64,000 bases of DNA from contig JAEMBT020000004.1 of NCBI GenBank assembly GCA_018873245.2, positions 9,978,652 through 10,042,651 on the forward strand, given 5' to 3'. The notes below the pieces were generated by a model. That model was not told the origin of the DNA. It did not search any database and worked only from the letters and a program-made list of their open reading frames with translations. Position 1 is the stretch's first letter, and each line of letters opens with the position of its first letter. Source of the stretch: Archegozetes longisetosus (Eukaryota; Arthropoda; Arachnida; Sarcoptiformes; Trhypochthoniidae). A program made the translations under genes and the position numbers. Positions 24,108-37,280 of the stretch are shown here, piece by piece.

Positions 24108-27100
24108 CATTTCACTGCTGAACTCTTCTACATTATGAATAAGATTTTGATACGAAGTGTCTTTTACCATGCAACCACTTGAAGTGATTACAACTTTTTT
24201 TTGTCAACATATATAATTGATGAGACGATGAATTTAAGATAGAGAATGCAAATTTTATTTTATTTTATTTTGAAATATCAACTATTTTCCATCAGAATTA
24301 TTGGTACGCCCAAAAGAAATAAGTAAAAATTGCTCATAGAATCGTGACTTAATGTTTATTTAATTGATATTGATTTACATACTCTGTTATCTCGCGCTTA
24401 CCTAATTTATTGGGTTATCTTTAAGCATATGGTTAGTACGCATGTAATGATAGAAAAGTTTGCAATAGACTCGAGTGCATACCAGTTCAATTAATAAAAT
24501 TAAGGTTTATTGCAATGCAAAATAATTATCAAACTCTTCTTCACCTTTTCGTTAATTCTGATCAAAATAAATTGGTACCTGGACACAAAACCAAAGTTTC
24601 ATTCTTTATCCCCAATTCAATATTTCATTTGATTATGTGCTGACTTACAAAAGTTATGAACATTTGAAATGGTCGTATTGCAAAAACACCCCATATTTTG
24701 GTATTCAGTAGAACCACTTATTAAAAGTAAAAATTACAATAAACTAATACAATATTGCATATGAGTGAAGTTAGCCTAAATCATTTCTTATGAGAAAGTG
24801 AATATAAGTATCACAATTTGATTCATGTTGTAAAGCCTTATCAAATTTGCATTTATGCGTATACTTATCGAAAGCAAATAACGTTTATCGACTCAATGCC
24901 ACTTCAAATGTACTTTCTTGGATTTTAATCACATCGCTCTCATTCATTGCTTTCTGTAACAGATTTTTTCCGACCCTCAATAAACTTGATCTGTTCCGAC
25001 TTATGTTTTTCGTAAAGAACCGATTATCATCTAGACAAAAATGACTGATTCATACATATAATCAAAAATATTAGCAAAACTCTGTCAGGATAAAGTCAAG
25101 TTTATTACGTTTATTTCAAACTATAAGAGTACTCGTATCTGATAGTTTTTTAGAATTAGTGGCGAAGACAGTAGGGACTGAGGACGCACAGGCACCTCCA
25201 ATCCAAAAAAAGTTGTACACTTTTCAATATGAAACGTTTTTACTTTGTTGTGATAATTGCTGCAAAATAAAGTGAAAATACAGTATAATTCAAATCTAAA
25301 GCACAGTAGATTTCAATGCGAAAAGTATGTATTTAATCAAAATGAATATGGTGTGTTCTCAATTACAGACTTTGTGCTCACGAATTTTCTGGTTTGACCG
25401 CTGTTCGTAACTGATGCCAAGTTTTTGCGTAAACTAATATGTTTTGTTTAAATTAAACTAATTTGATGCTTTTGAGCATATACTGCATTTTGTGTTATTG
25501 GCATTAAAACAAATATTTGCCGAAATGAAATGATAAAATTTAGTGTTACTAGAAATGGTGTTCAAATGTTCGGTATTTACAAAAAATTGTGCATTTGTAG
25601 ACTTGTATTCCCCGAGGAAAACATTTCAGAAAAGCTTAATTATTTTTTGGTTAGTCGCGTATAATAAAATGATTGCATGAACAAATTTTCATCAATCAAC
25701 TAGGTATATAGTGTTTCATATTGAATTTAAGGATATAATTGAACATTGAATCTAATGTTTACATAATTTGGACAATATTTGAGTGCAAAATATAGAAACA
25801 TATAATTGGCTTTTTGCGAGTGTTCAGTTAATTGATAAAGAATAAGCTCAGTAAACTTTTATCCAGATGAAGATAACTATTGAAACTGTACCGGTTGTGT
25901 CAAATTGAATTTAATATGGTGTTGTACACTGTGTTCAAGTGCATCTCTGCTCGTGCGACTGCCTAACAAAACATTACAGTTGACAACATGTTTGCTCATA
26001 TAAATTGGTTTACAATTGATAGAGCAAAACATCGAACGATAATCATTGAAAACCATTAACGTTTGACAAAATTAAAAACATTTTGTTAGTAAGTTCTTGA
26101 CACCAATACTAATAAAGATCTAGAAGTTAAGTGTTAAAACTTGGGTTTCTATTAAAAGCAATTAAAACCTAATAGACGTTCAAAGTTTCCTATAAAGCGA
26201 GTCAATTATCGCGTTGTTAAAGAAAATTAATAAATAGGGAAATATATATAAACTGTCAAGTATAATTGTAGTGTTATCGAGATAAGCAAATGTAAATTCT
26301 ATTGACTTAAGATCTCGTTACAAGCCTTGACTTTATCACGTACGACACTTTTGTCACGTACTGAAGCATAAATCGACTTTGAAACAGCATACTTTTTTTC
26401 TTATAACGTCCAACTGCATAAAGCTTATTCAAACTGACACTTGCCTTCACGTGTTCAAATTTATAAGATCCATACATATGTTAAAACACATGTTCAATTC
26501 TCGTCCGAAGACTAGTTCAGGTGTAAAGTTACTGAAAGAAAAATGTCGAAAATAGGCTACTGCTTAAGCATTGAATGCATAAGTAGAACTTGAGTCGAAA
26601 CTCCTAATGACAGAAACTAATGATCATTAATTAGAATAGAGAAAAGCAAAACTAAAACTAACTTGACCACTATACAGGTAACTGATTACTGCGTCAAACG
26701 CCTAATCCAACGTATCTTTCGAATGTGACACTTGTCTCGTATTTGGGATTCAAATTATGGAAAATTACTAACATAGCATTTTTGTTCTTGAGTTATATAA
26801 TTTATTACTAAAAACTAAGATTTGATGAAAAAAACAAGTTATTAATTTCGATTCTTCCACTATCTCAATGCTGCGAATCAGTTTTAGTGGAAAATTACAA
26901 GATTAGTGTAGACGTCTTACCCTACTTTCAATTGTAGTTACATTGAGAACATCGACAGATTATAAGTTACTCAAAAACTATATACAGTGTTAAATAATTT
27001 ATTCAATGTGAACCTGTGAATCGAAAGAAAAAATTTCCTATCCATTAGGTTTGTTTCTATAAATACTTGTAAAAGTTGTAGCTGAGGATAGTTGTCAGAT

Positions 27101-30100
27101 AGAAGATAACTTGAAATGATCCATTAGATGCGTTCGAGTTGATTTATGACTATTTTACCGGAATCAACTCAGCCAATACTTTTATGATTCTAAGATTAGG
27201 TTAGGTTAGATCATACTGAACAATACTGAAGGCGATTAACTCGTTTCATTAAATCGAAAGCTACGTTCAATGCATTAAGTTTATAGTAAAAGCTTGAGAT
27301 AGTTAATGAGAAGAGTATTAAGGATAACACATGTCACTAATTCAACTTAATTAAAAAGGGTCGAACATTTTTAGTTCAACACTAAAATACAATTCAATTT
27401 AAAACCAAATAATCAATTTCTGTATATCTTAATATAATTGGTGCAATTTTAGCTTTTTAAGCTTTGGGATCTCGAAAGATAGAACTGTCTGAAAGATTTT
27501 TAGATCAGATACATTTCAAATCTTAAATCTTTTATTTAACATATGTTCCATGCTTTTGATATTGTTCCGTTTCTGTTCATGTCCTTGTTTTGGATTTTTT
27601 ATAAGTTTTAAGAGCAGAAGTTATCACATTAAAAGTATTAACAGAAAACTAACAGAAATAATTAATGAAACAAATATTGACGAATATTCGCTAACTTGAA
27701 AGAGCTTTGTCGAATCAAACTATTGAGTGCACTCAAACGCATCAATCATTCAATAATTGATGTGGGTTATTTCTGAAAACTGGAGTGCATTTTCCATGCA
27801 TAAAAATCATGTATCCATCAAAAGATTACTAAGTAATAAGGCTTTTATCAATAGTTATAGTTATAGCTTATAGTTTTCATCAGAATATTTGGAATAAGAG
27901 TCTAAAAGTAGGAGTAATGCTTCGATAATAGATAACTGATCTTTTTTCTTAAGATATAAATGGACAAAATACCTGTATTTTATTTGCCGGAATGCCGAAA
28001 TCCGGAAACACAAAACCCAAAACATCTCAAGCCAGATATTCAAATGACACAAACCTTGTTTTGCTCCCTTGGAAACCAGACTCAACCTATTTATTGTCTG
28101 TAATAAAGCTCGTAATCAAAACTAACTGAACAGAACATTTTCGTTGGTTTTCAATTGATTTTGTTATCAATTTAAGAACTGAAACACTTGAGCTTCAATC
28201 TTTCTCATGAATATTGATTAAATTCGTGAGAAATGGAAACCAAAGTTCAGAAGAAACGTTTTATAGAATTTAATACAATTCATTTGAATATTTGAATTAA
28301 AATAATTTTAGTTTAAAAAAATTTAGAGAACGAAAATAATTGTTTTGACACTGAGATATTGAGGAGAATGCAAACAGAATTTCCTTTATTTGGATTTCTG
28401 GCAAATAAGATGCTTCCACAAAATACTAAGTTTAGTATTAATAGATTTCCAGATTCTGCTAATTCTTCGTACTATTATGAAATGATTCGCAAATTTTAGC
28501 CCAGCATAGCTTTGGACTAAGTAAACATTTCATTTTGACAAGATTTTGGTCTGCGTATTTGTTTGCTTAGAACTTCATATTTCATTTATGTATCTTTGTA
28601 GCGAACACTTCAATGTAAACAATTAAAACTTTTTTTTATTGAACTTTAAATAAATGCATTAAACTTTTATAAAGATCAAGGATACCCAAGGATCAATAAT
28701 TTACAGTGATTCTTCAATGTTCTAAGTTTATATGGTATTAAATCGGTAGTTCCGACAAATAAAAAGGAAAAATAAAAGTTAACTTAGCTGTGACAAGCTA
28801 TAAACATAGACCGGAAAATCCAACAATTTTTTAAAGCTTTGAGACATACTCCAAACATATTTTTATCGACTAAAACAAATAGTGGTATGATTAGTCAAAT
28901 TTTTATCGATCTGATAAATGTTAGCTATTACATACATAATAGAAAAAATTCCTTATTTATGAGTCTTAAGCTATAACAAGATACAATATTTATTTAAGTA
29001 AACTTTCGTTTTGTCATACCAGCGGTGAATCTATTTTGAAACATTTAATCAAAAAAAATTTTAAATAAATCAGAGTTTCACTTATTTGGGGGTATGTCTC
29101 AAAACTTAAAAATCTTAGATTTTCCAGTCTATGGTTATAAATGATCATAGTAACATTTACATGAAATGAAGTGCCTCAGTCAACACTTTTAAAGGTATTG
29201 TTCAGCATTTCAAACTAAAGTCAAGTGCAACACATGAATCAGCAGAGAGGGTTTCGCAATCGACTAAGTCTTAAAAGAACTGAAATCAAATTAAAAGAAA
29301 GTGCGATTTGGTATGTCACTAATTTTTAAAGTTTTATGGTTTCTTATTTTAAATTTTTATTCCAATTGAATGGAGAATACTAATGCAAAAAATTTACGTC
29401 AAATAAAAGACAAAATCAACAAGTTAGAACTTCTTTATGAGTATTTTAATGCAAAAAAGTGATTGCAATATTCTTGCAGTATATCAAAAAATTAGATTTA
29501 CTTATTCTATTAGTAAACACTATATTTTTAGATGATACATTAACATTTGAAAGTTTAAACTACACCTTTGATTTTTGAGGTAGTATTACAAGAGTAAAAA
29601 TAGTATGAATGCATTTAAACATAGCTCAATTTCAATAGAGGCGTCTTAAGTAAATGTTGCTCATATCGCTTACACACTAGATTTTAATCTATTCACTCAG
29701 TGAGTCTTGCAATTGATTACTGTTTTTGCCTCAATAGGTTCGTGAAATCGTAGAAGTGGCTGTAGGTAAATGTGGAAACTAAATTAGTACAGGTGTTCCC
29801 TAGACTTTCTATTGTGTTGAGATACCATAAAAACTTAGTAATCATTAATTAAATTTCTTTTAAGTTTCCAATTTCAATCTTATTCTGATTGACTCTTGTT
29901 CGGTCAAAGTCCCCACACCATAAAAATGAATAGGCCCCGAATGGCACGTGTGCAACGATAAGACATCATGATCACATTACACGTTATTGATATCCTATTG
30001 TGAGCCTGTAGTTAACGAAAATTAGGTTTACTTTACATTTAGGCTGGTACGATTTAGAATGAACCAATTTTATCTCATTTTAATGTCAAAGTGTTCATCG

Positions 30101-33100
30101 ATAAATGCAAAATTTCAATTAAATTCCTATTCAATAGAAATCAGTTTTATCTTGTGGAAAATACAGATCAATTGGGAAAGCCGACAATGTCAGTAATTGA
30201 GATAATTTTGTCAGTTTAGAAACATGAACGCATTTTAAGGCAGGGAAAGTTACAAATTGATAGATAGCAATTGATGTGCAGAGCCAACAGAAACTTATCT
30301 CTCCACAGCTAATAGAGGAAATAGTTTTTGTTGGCTTATGTCAAAGTTATTGATTGCGTACGCAACAAAATCTCATTAATTCAAAACTTATTAATGGCGG
30401 TCGATTAACTTTGAGTTAGCAATCGATAAAAACGCATTTGAAACTATGTCTAATTTGTGATTTATCCATAGGTAGAGATAGCACAATCTTAAATTGAAAA
30501 TTAAATTTTCGCTTTATTCCATATCTTAAGTGGTTCAAAGTTAAAACTTGCCCCAAACCTTCCAACTAATTACTATGAGAACTACTATTAAATACTCATT
30601 AAGCATAACTAGATAGTTGTTATACTAAATAATTGGCTATAAGCTCGATTCTAGAACTTTCATCGTATAGCAAAGATCAAATGTTTTTCATCTTTTTTAT
30701 CCTTAAAGGTTACGTTTGGGCAAATTAGTTAATCGTTAGACGTTTCTAGAAAGCCAGGTATGGATAGAGAACCAGATCGTAACTATTTGTTACGTAAAAA
30801 AACTTTCCAGTTAGATAAACTGAAACAATTGCCCTCAAAAATCAATAAACAATGCTCAATATTTGTAATATTCCTAAAAATACATTTGTATGAATGAAAG
30901 TCGAGAAAAGCAAACTGATCCTTGTTATCACATTCATATTATATAATGTAAACTTTGAAATTTCAGGAAGTTATTCGTCATATGAAAGGTCGCATTGATT
31001 GCATGCCTTAAGTTTGAATCATGAACTAACAAAATGATATTTTTTTATCTAAAATGATGACTAACATCACGTTTCACCTAATATTATAAATAAATAATAT
31101 CTTAAATACTTGTTGAACTAGACTGTAGATAAAATGTGACTTATTTCTAAATTACTAAAAATACATTAGTTGAGAATGGCATAAATGCAAATATTTCTAT
31201 TTTGATTATACTGAATCGTTGCATTTTCACATAACTAGTGATAAGTTTCACACTTAATCAATGATCCACCGGCAAAAAAACAGCCTTAAAAGCATTACTT
31301 AACGTTTAGTTCAATTTCCAAATAATTATAGGAGACACTAGACGATAAAATATTTACTTTAATAATTTGGATTTGTATAAACGGATATCATATTTTTGAG
31401 CTCGCTTCAAGTAAAGTTGACTTTTTCTAAAATTAACTAAAAGTCCAGTTTAACGTATATTGATTGCATATATTTAGATTTGATTTTAGCCAGTAGTCAG
31501 ATTTATGTAGCACGCACAAGGTCATACAGAAGCCCCCTAAAAGCCCTACACTCGCTTAAAGCACTACATAAACCCAACTACTGTTTATAGTTATTATTCA
31601 AGTTTGACAAACAGAATACAATTTACCCATAAATCTACTGAATTTCTTACTTAAAAATAACTTAATTGCTTCCAGTTGACCAAACTACCCTTTAGTGTTC
31701 TCTTGTGAAAAGCATAGATGTTTTGAAACTAATTTTTTAAAACTACACAAATCTTATATTTCTCTAAAACAAATAAATCAATAATAAATCTATGACCTTC
31801 TCGATGGACAGATAGGAAAATTGTCTAGAACTTGATTTTGCCAAATTTGAAATGAAAGCTAACAGAAAGATTGATTGATTTGTTGAAATAACTACAGTCC
31901 AAGTTTTGCTTTGCGTCATCAGTTTGGCCCTTGCGCTCAAAATAATCCTTTACAGTTGTTCTCTACCATTGACATTTTAATAGTAAGTTTGGTATTTTAA
32001 TTAACTTGGCTTAAATTCATTATTTATAAGTGTGAACTGAAGCCATTTAGATCTCTTACATACTGAGCACATAACCATTAAGCACAATATTATTAACTTT
32101 TATGTATTTTAGAGCTTAATAACTAAAGTAAAACTAATTTTATTTAGAGTTCAAATTTCATTATCTTTTCTCTAGCTCGCAAGCGTTTAGTATCACAAAA
32201 ATTGCTCCTCTAATATGATCACCTAATAGACTTTTATTTTTGTTTATTTGCCAACTGAGTTTTTCAGCTTAATTCTGGATTCAGCAACAGATACATGTCT
32301 TGCTTTGATTAACTCATTTTATTTTTAACAATCATCTTTCAATGAATGCACACATTCTTAAGTCTCCTCATGAATGGCTTTTAGTCAATTGTTTGATTCT
32401 ATTGTATGAGAAGATTTATCGAAGAAATAAATATTGGCAAATCACGTCACATTATAATTGGAGGCATAATAATCTATTAAGTGAGATAAATTACTGTAAT
32501 ATGTGTACAGCTTATTATCACATTCAGTTCATGATCGAGAATTCAAGGCGACTTTTGCCTCGTTTCAGTTTATCGTTTCTGGTGCAGACCCTCTTAAACT
32601 ACATAGCATTTAGATTCATTTCAAGACCACCAACTATTATGAAAGTTTGAAAAACCAGTGATTTTCCCCAATTTATTCAATACTTTCTTGGCTTTTATTA
32701 GTTATAGCAAAAGCTATTCAATACATTTAAGGTTTGGAAACCCCTAAAAATCAATGAAACAACTTTTAGTAACTTAATATAACTCAATTTGACACACAAT
32801 CTGATATCAAACTAAGCTTCATTTCCACAAACAAATCTATGCCAATTTATAGCTAAGACCTATTAAGTTAACATCTGCTAAGTTATTGAAGAATTTATAT
32901 AAAAGTGTTAGAATTATGAACACTTCTCGGATGGATTGTATGAATTTAGATTTGAATAAATAATAACTAAACTATCTTCTTGAGTAAATTCAACATATTT
33001 TATTTTTGAAGATTGAATTTTGCATAATTTTAAACATCAGATTCATGGTTAACAGAATTACAATTTTAGAGGTCAAGTAGTTTGAGAGGCACGGAATGCA

Positions 33101-35259
33101 CTGCTTTCAAGATTCATCAATTTCTGTGTCATGGTTTTTGAAAATATGTATTGTCAGATAAATAAAATCAAAATTCACAAAAATAAAAATGATTAATTTG
33201 TGAGTGATATAGTAAGACATTAAAAATGGTAATATCTTAAAAGGAAAATTTGAATCTGAGAAGCGAAAATAAAACTACCGAACAAGTGTTCAATGTATTA
33301 TGAGGTAATCAGTGCTATTTATGGAAATAGCTAAATTGAAAACAACTAAATTTAGCCAAAGATCGATTTCGAAATCAAAAGCGATCACCTCATTTAACTT
33401 TATAGACAGTTGAATGGATGAATATTAAGTATTTTTAAGATTATCAAATAATGTGAAAACTCGATGACATAACGGCAACAAAACTAGTATCGTGTAATCC
33501 TATCTGATGACATTGAATTTGAAGTGATTGGCTCAGCTTTGAATGAGTTCTTCTTTGACAGTAAGTGATGTATAGCTTGAAGTGAAACTATCTTTACTAA
33601 TAAATCTAATTCTCTTTAATTACACGTTTTATGATTTTAAATTTCAACCTTATTCTATAAATTTAACCTTGAAATTATAATTAAGTAATCTTTCGAAAGC
33701 TATTTCTGTTCCTTTAAATTAAGGTAACCTTAAAGTGAAGCCTTTTTACTTTCATTTCAGATTTCAATTAATTCTAGTTATCAATAAGAGTAAGCCCTGA
33801 CCTCACTATATATTACTAAGAATTTCCATATGAAAATCTTCAGTTTCTCAGTTAATTTGTCAAATTCGAAACTCATTGCTCAAGATTTCTGGAAAATTTT
33901 AGAAATATATTAATTATATCCTCTCAAAAGTATTACTGATCATTCGTATTGCAAACTTTAATAGACCATCTGATTTCGAATTAAGCACTTTGAATCACTA
34001 TATTAAATATACAAGCAACTTCATCTCAAATAAACCATTGTATGGAAGCCACAAAAATCATTTTTTATCAAATCTTGCTTATAACTTTACATTAGCTTTT
34101 AAGATAAACTTTTGTAAAACATCCATCTGAGGCCATGCTTTTCAATAAATAATAAACATTGACGTCAAAAATTGATTGTGAATTTCAGTTTTGAAGTTCA
34201 AGGTCTGCGGGCCATTGAAAGAGTGCTGATGGACTAGGCTAAGCACTTGTTTGCCTTAAATAAGTGTCAAATATATCGTAAGTAAATCTCATTATCTCAA
34301 ATTCACTGTAATGTACCACTTAGTTCTATGCCAGATACTTTAATTGGTTACTGATTATCTCAAAGAGTTAGAGCCATGTCGAACGGTTTATGGATTACAT
34401 TAAAGTATAATCTTACTGATCATAAGGCGTAAAGTTGCGAAATACATGCCGTATCTCAATCATGACTGACATTTATGTAACTGCCAGAAACGAATCGTAA
34501 ATGTATAATTACATACTTTATAATTGAGTGATTGTCAAATAGAACCACATTCTTGTATGAAACTATTGACAGTGAGCAGTTCTATAACCAACTACTGTCT
34601 CATAGTATCTATTGCAAGTACTTTTTCGTTTAGAACACGACTTAACATTTGAATTGCGTGCACATTTAATCTCTAGAATCCTTTAAACAAATTAATATAT
34701 TATATCGTTCTGTCTTTTTCAGAAATACATGTTCTCTCATTAAAAATTGAAATGCAATGACATATACTTGCTTAACTCGACTTATGTAAATAGATTTTAC
34801 TCCGACAAAACAAATGAAGTCTTTTTCAAAACTAAAGAGAATTTCTAGATAAACTCACTCTCTAGAGATCAACAGAATTATAGGAGATTTACCAAGATTT
34901 ATCTTCTCAAATATCTCAGAATATTCTTATAACTTATTAATTCAACTATAATTCTAAATTTAAATTCAAGATGAGTGAATTTTGTTCATAACTGGAGTTT
35001 AATAAATAATTAATTAATGTAATTTCTTTCTAAAATTTGCTTTCAAAATAATAATCTTGAAAGACAAAAGAATCCGTAAAAGTAAGGCTAAAACTTCTCC
35101 TGAGAATTCAAGTATAACTAATATAAAATTTGTTAAAAAGCTTCTATTAAAATAGCGCTTAATCCGAATGTTCTTCGATTTTCCTCTCCTCCTCTTGACT
35201 TTGATGATTCTTTGCCATCAGAATCTCAATAAACAAAATACTGGATTCAGTCGAAGTCT
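24104..35259. other. 11-kb gene-poor region
   Basis: AT-rich DNA without any exon chain I can support. It holds a short (ATTTT)n run at about 24252-24271 and an inverted-repeat element at 28799-29139. A segment near 25155-25205 has higher GC and might be old repeat DNA. The frames at 24847-25044, 27861-28085 and 32342-32650 show no domain, no splice partners and no biased composition. Distant regulatory DNA for ImpL2 may be here, but nothing in the sequence shows it. Confidence 0.45.
28799..29139. mobile_element. MITE-like element with long terminal inverted repeats
   Basis: The left end TATAAACATAGACCGGAAAA and the reverse complement of the right end, TATAACCATAGACTGGAAAA, match except at two positions. 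The match continues inward, through AAGCTTTGAGACATACTCC versus AAGTTTTGAGACATACCCC, for about 60 bases, and looser similarity goes on (both halves contain a GGTATGA block). The element is about 340 bp, has no open frame and could fold into one long hairpin, as expected of a non-autonomous DNA transposon. A TA duplication at the ends is possible but cannot be separated from the repeat itself. Confidence 0.75.
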
Positions 35260-35765
35260 TCACTCTGCCCATACATTCATTTGACGCAGATATTCCTCTT
35301 GATGAGGCTCGAAATCTTTCTGATATTCCATTTCTCTCGAATATCCTCTGGAGTCTTGCAAACAGCCAATTTTGCTATAGTTTGGCACAGATATCAGTGA
35401 GTGGTTCACATTCAGATATAGGACTGCCATCATTAGCTCAAACAAAACGCTGTCCTCAATCTTTTGTTTTGATAGAAACAATTTCTATAAGAAATATTTG
35501 CAAAAGTTTGATCTACTTCGAAAGTTTAGTTCACTTTCTCAATGAACATTGGTCCCAAAGATCAAACAAAGGAAAGTTTAATTGGCAACTCAGTTTAACC
35601 ATATCTTCAGTGAGTTGATCGTCTGTGATGTTGATACGATTACAACTCTAGTTCAAGTGGCGAACTATCGATATTTTCTAAGATTTCGAGGTTTCCGCCA
35701 TCCAATCCTAATCTGATGATGTCTACATCGACTTCACATCTTTTGTGGTCATCAATTTTCAGCAT
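35260..35765 (-). pseudogene. Decayed SKP1-like pseudogene
   Basis: SKP1 is the adaptor that joins F-box proteins to cullin-1 in SCF ubiquitin ligases. The minus strand carries recognisable SKP1 pieces in order but in different frames: CEVDVDII (N-terminal EVDVEI block) from an ATG at 35765; a WDQ block (SKP1 PVWDQEFLKV) near 35540; LFELMMAVLYLNV (LFELILAANYLDI); CQTIAKLAV then TPEDIREKWNI (the TPEEIRKTFNI block); and KDFEPHQEEYLRQMNVWAE with a stop at 35260. At least two frameshifts and several stops separate them, and the SVTIKTMLE region is missing. No introns are visible, so it is probably an old retrocopy. It is clearly broken and not expected to make a working protein. Confidence 0.8.
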
Positions 35766-37280
35766 AATATTAAGCACTTTCGCACAACTTTAGATATTCT
35801 AATTATTTTTGTTTAGTTAACAGTTTGAGATCAAATGAGACTTTTAATCAAACAAAATCTTTTAATTTAAGGCAATTTTGAACGAATGACTAAAATCCGT
35901 TTAATTAAACTTTATTTTTATGTTGAAAGATCTCGTGCTTAGTAATAAATCTTAACTTTAAATTGAATGATGGGTTAAGTAATGGTATTTTTCAATCTAA
36001 ACTTCAGTCGTCTTGTTGTTGCAAATCAGAATCAGATTTGAATGAATCTTTAATTTAAAGCTAATGGTATATGGGTGTGATCTACAACAATACTTGGGTA
36101 ACGAGCCGACTAAAACTTGTGATTATTCATAAGTTACATAAACTATGAATTGCATAATGATGAACTGAGTATTTGGTATGAAATGTTTTCACTAAAGCAT
36201 TCACTATTGAGTGCAATAGTGCCATTAAATAGCTATTTTTTCCACTAAAAATAGATCTATTACTTGATTAGCAGCAGTTTTACGTGAATGACATTCATTT
36301 TTTTCTACGCAATTTAACATTTGGGCTCAGATTCAGTTTGTCTAATCTCTTAGATTGATGCCAAGCTTAACCTATTGTATTGTATACAACTAATTGGAAT
36401 CGCAAACTTTAGTCATATATCGGGGGAAATAAAGTCAGTCTCTGAGGGAAAGTTAATTGAGAAGTTATGTGAACAATATCTTCTCGTTGAGCTTCTATCT
36501 TTTCATTTATAGCAAAACTATTTTCTACTTTTCTATTTCTTTCCTGTAAAACCAATCAAAAATAATTGGATAAACATTCCAATAGAACTAATACTTTAGA
36601 CTAAAACAATTAGTCAATTCCAATTAATATAAACTGTGAATCAAAACTAATTGTACAATTAGTTTTTAATGGTTTCAGGCATTCATCCAGAGTATTCAAC
36701 TTCAACCAACCAATAATTAAACCAATAATGTTCATTTTGAAAGTATCCAATACAGAAACGACTCACAACATGAAAGCGTATCATCAAAAAAGTTAATTTG
36801 ATTAAGACGAAGTCGATTCCGATAAATCAAAAAAAAATGTTTAAGTATTTTCTGCAAACAATAGATATTTGAATACAAATCAACAATTTACAAATAAGGC
36901 AATTCAAAAGAAATCAGCAAATATTGTTTTATTATCATCACTAAAGAGCACAAATTGAATAAGAATTTAATGTCAACTCTTTAAGTGCACTTATGGTTAC
37001 ATTCGAAATCAAATTTAAGTATTTAGAAGTACACTAAGGCATCATAGCTTTCTATATAACCCTCGCATCTTTTAATCTAAGAATTTATTTCAATCACAAT
37101 TGATTACCAAAAGAGAAGCGAAAAATAAATAGTATTTAAATATATTTAAGTTAAGCAGAACAACAATAAAAATAACAGAAGAGATAGAATTTAAAAATGT
37201 TTAGTTGTTATTTTCTTTGGTAAACATTTTCTTAAAAAAGGGGTTAATAATTTCAATGATATAGTAATAATTGACTCAAA
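35766..37280. other. Intergenic region and WDR1 3' UTR
   Basis: AT-rich DNA without supported genes. The right end contains the WDR1 3' UTR on the minus strand; a minus-strand AATAAA lies at 37084-37089, about 190 bases past the WDR1 stop. Confidence 0.5.

Noticed and set aside
25155..25205. Slightly GC-richer stretch that looked like a coding or transposon scrap
   Set aside because: Too short to assign, stops on both sides and no recognisable motif.
32342..32650. 102-codon plus-strand frame
   Set aside because: The composition looks like chance, with no signal peptide, domain or splice context.
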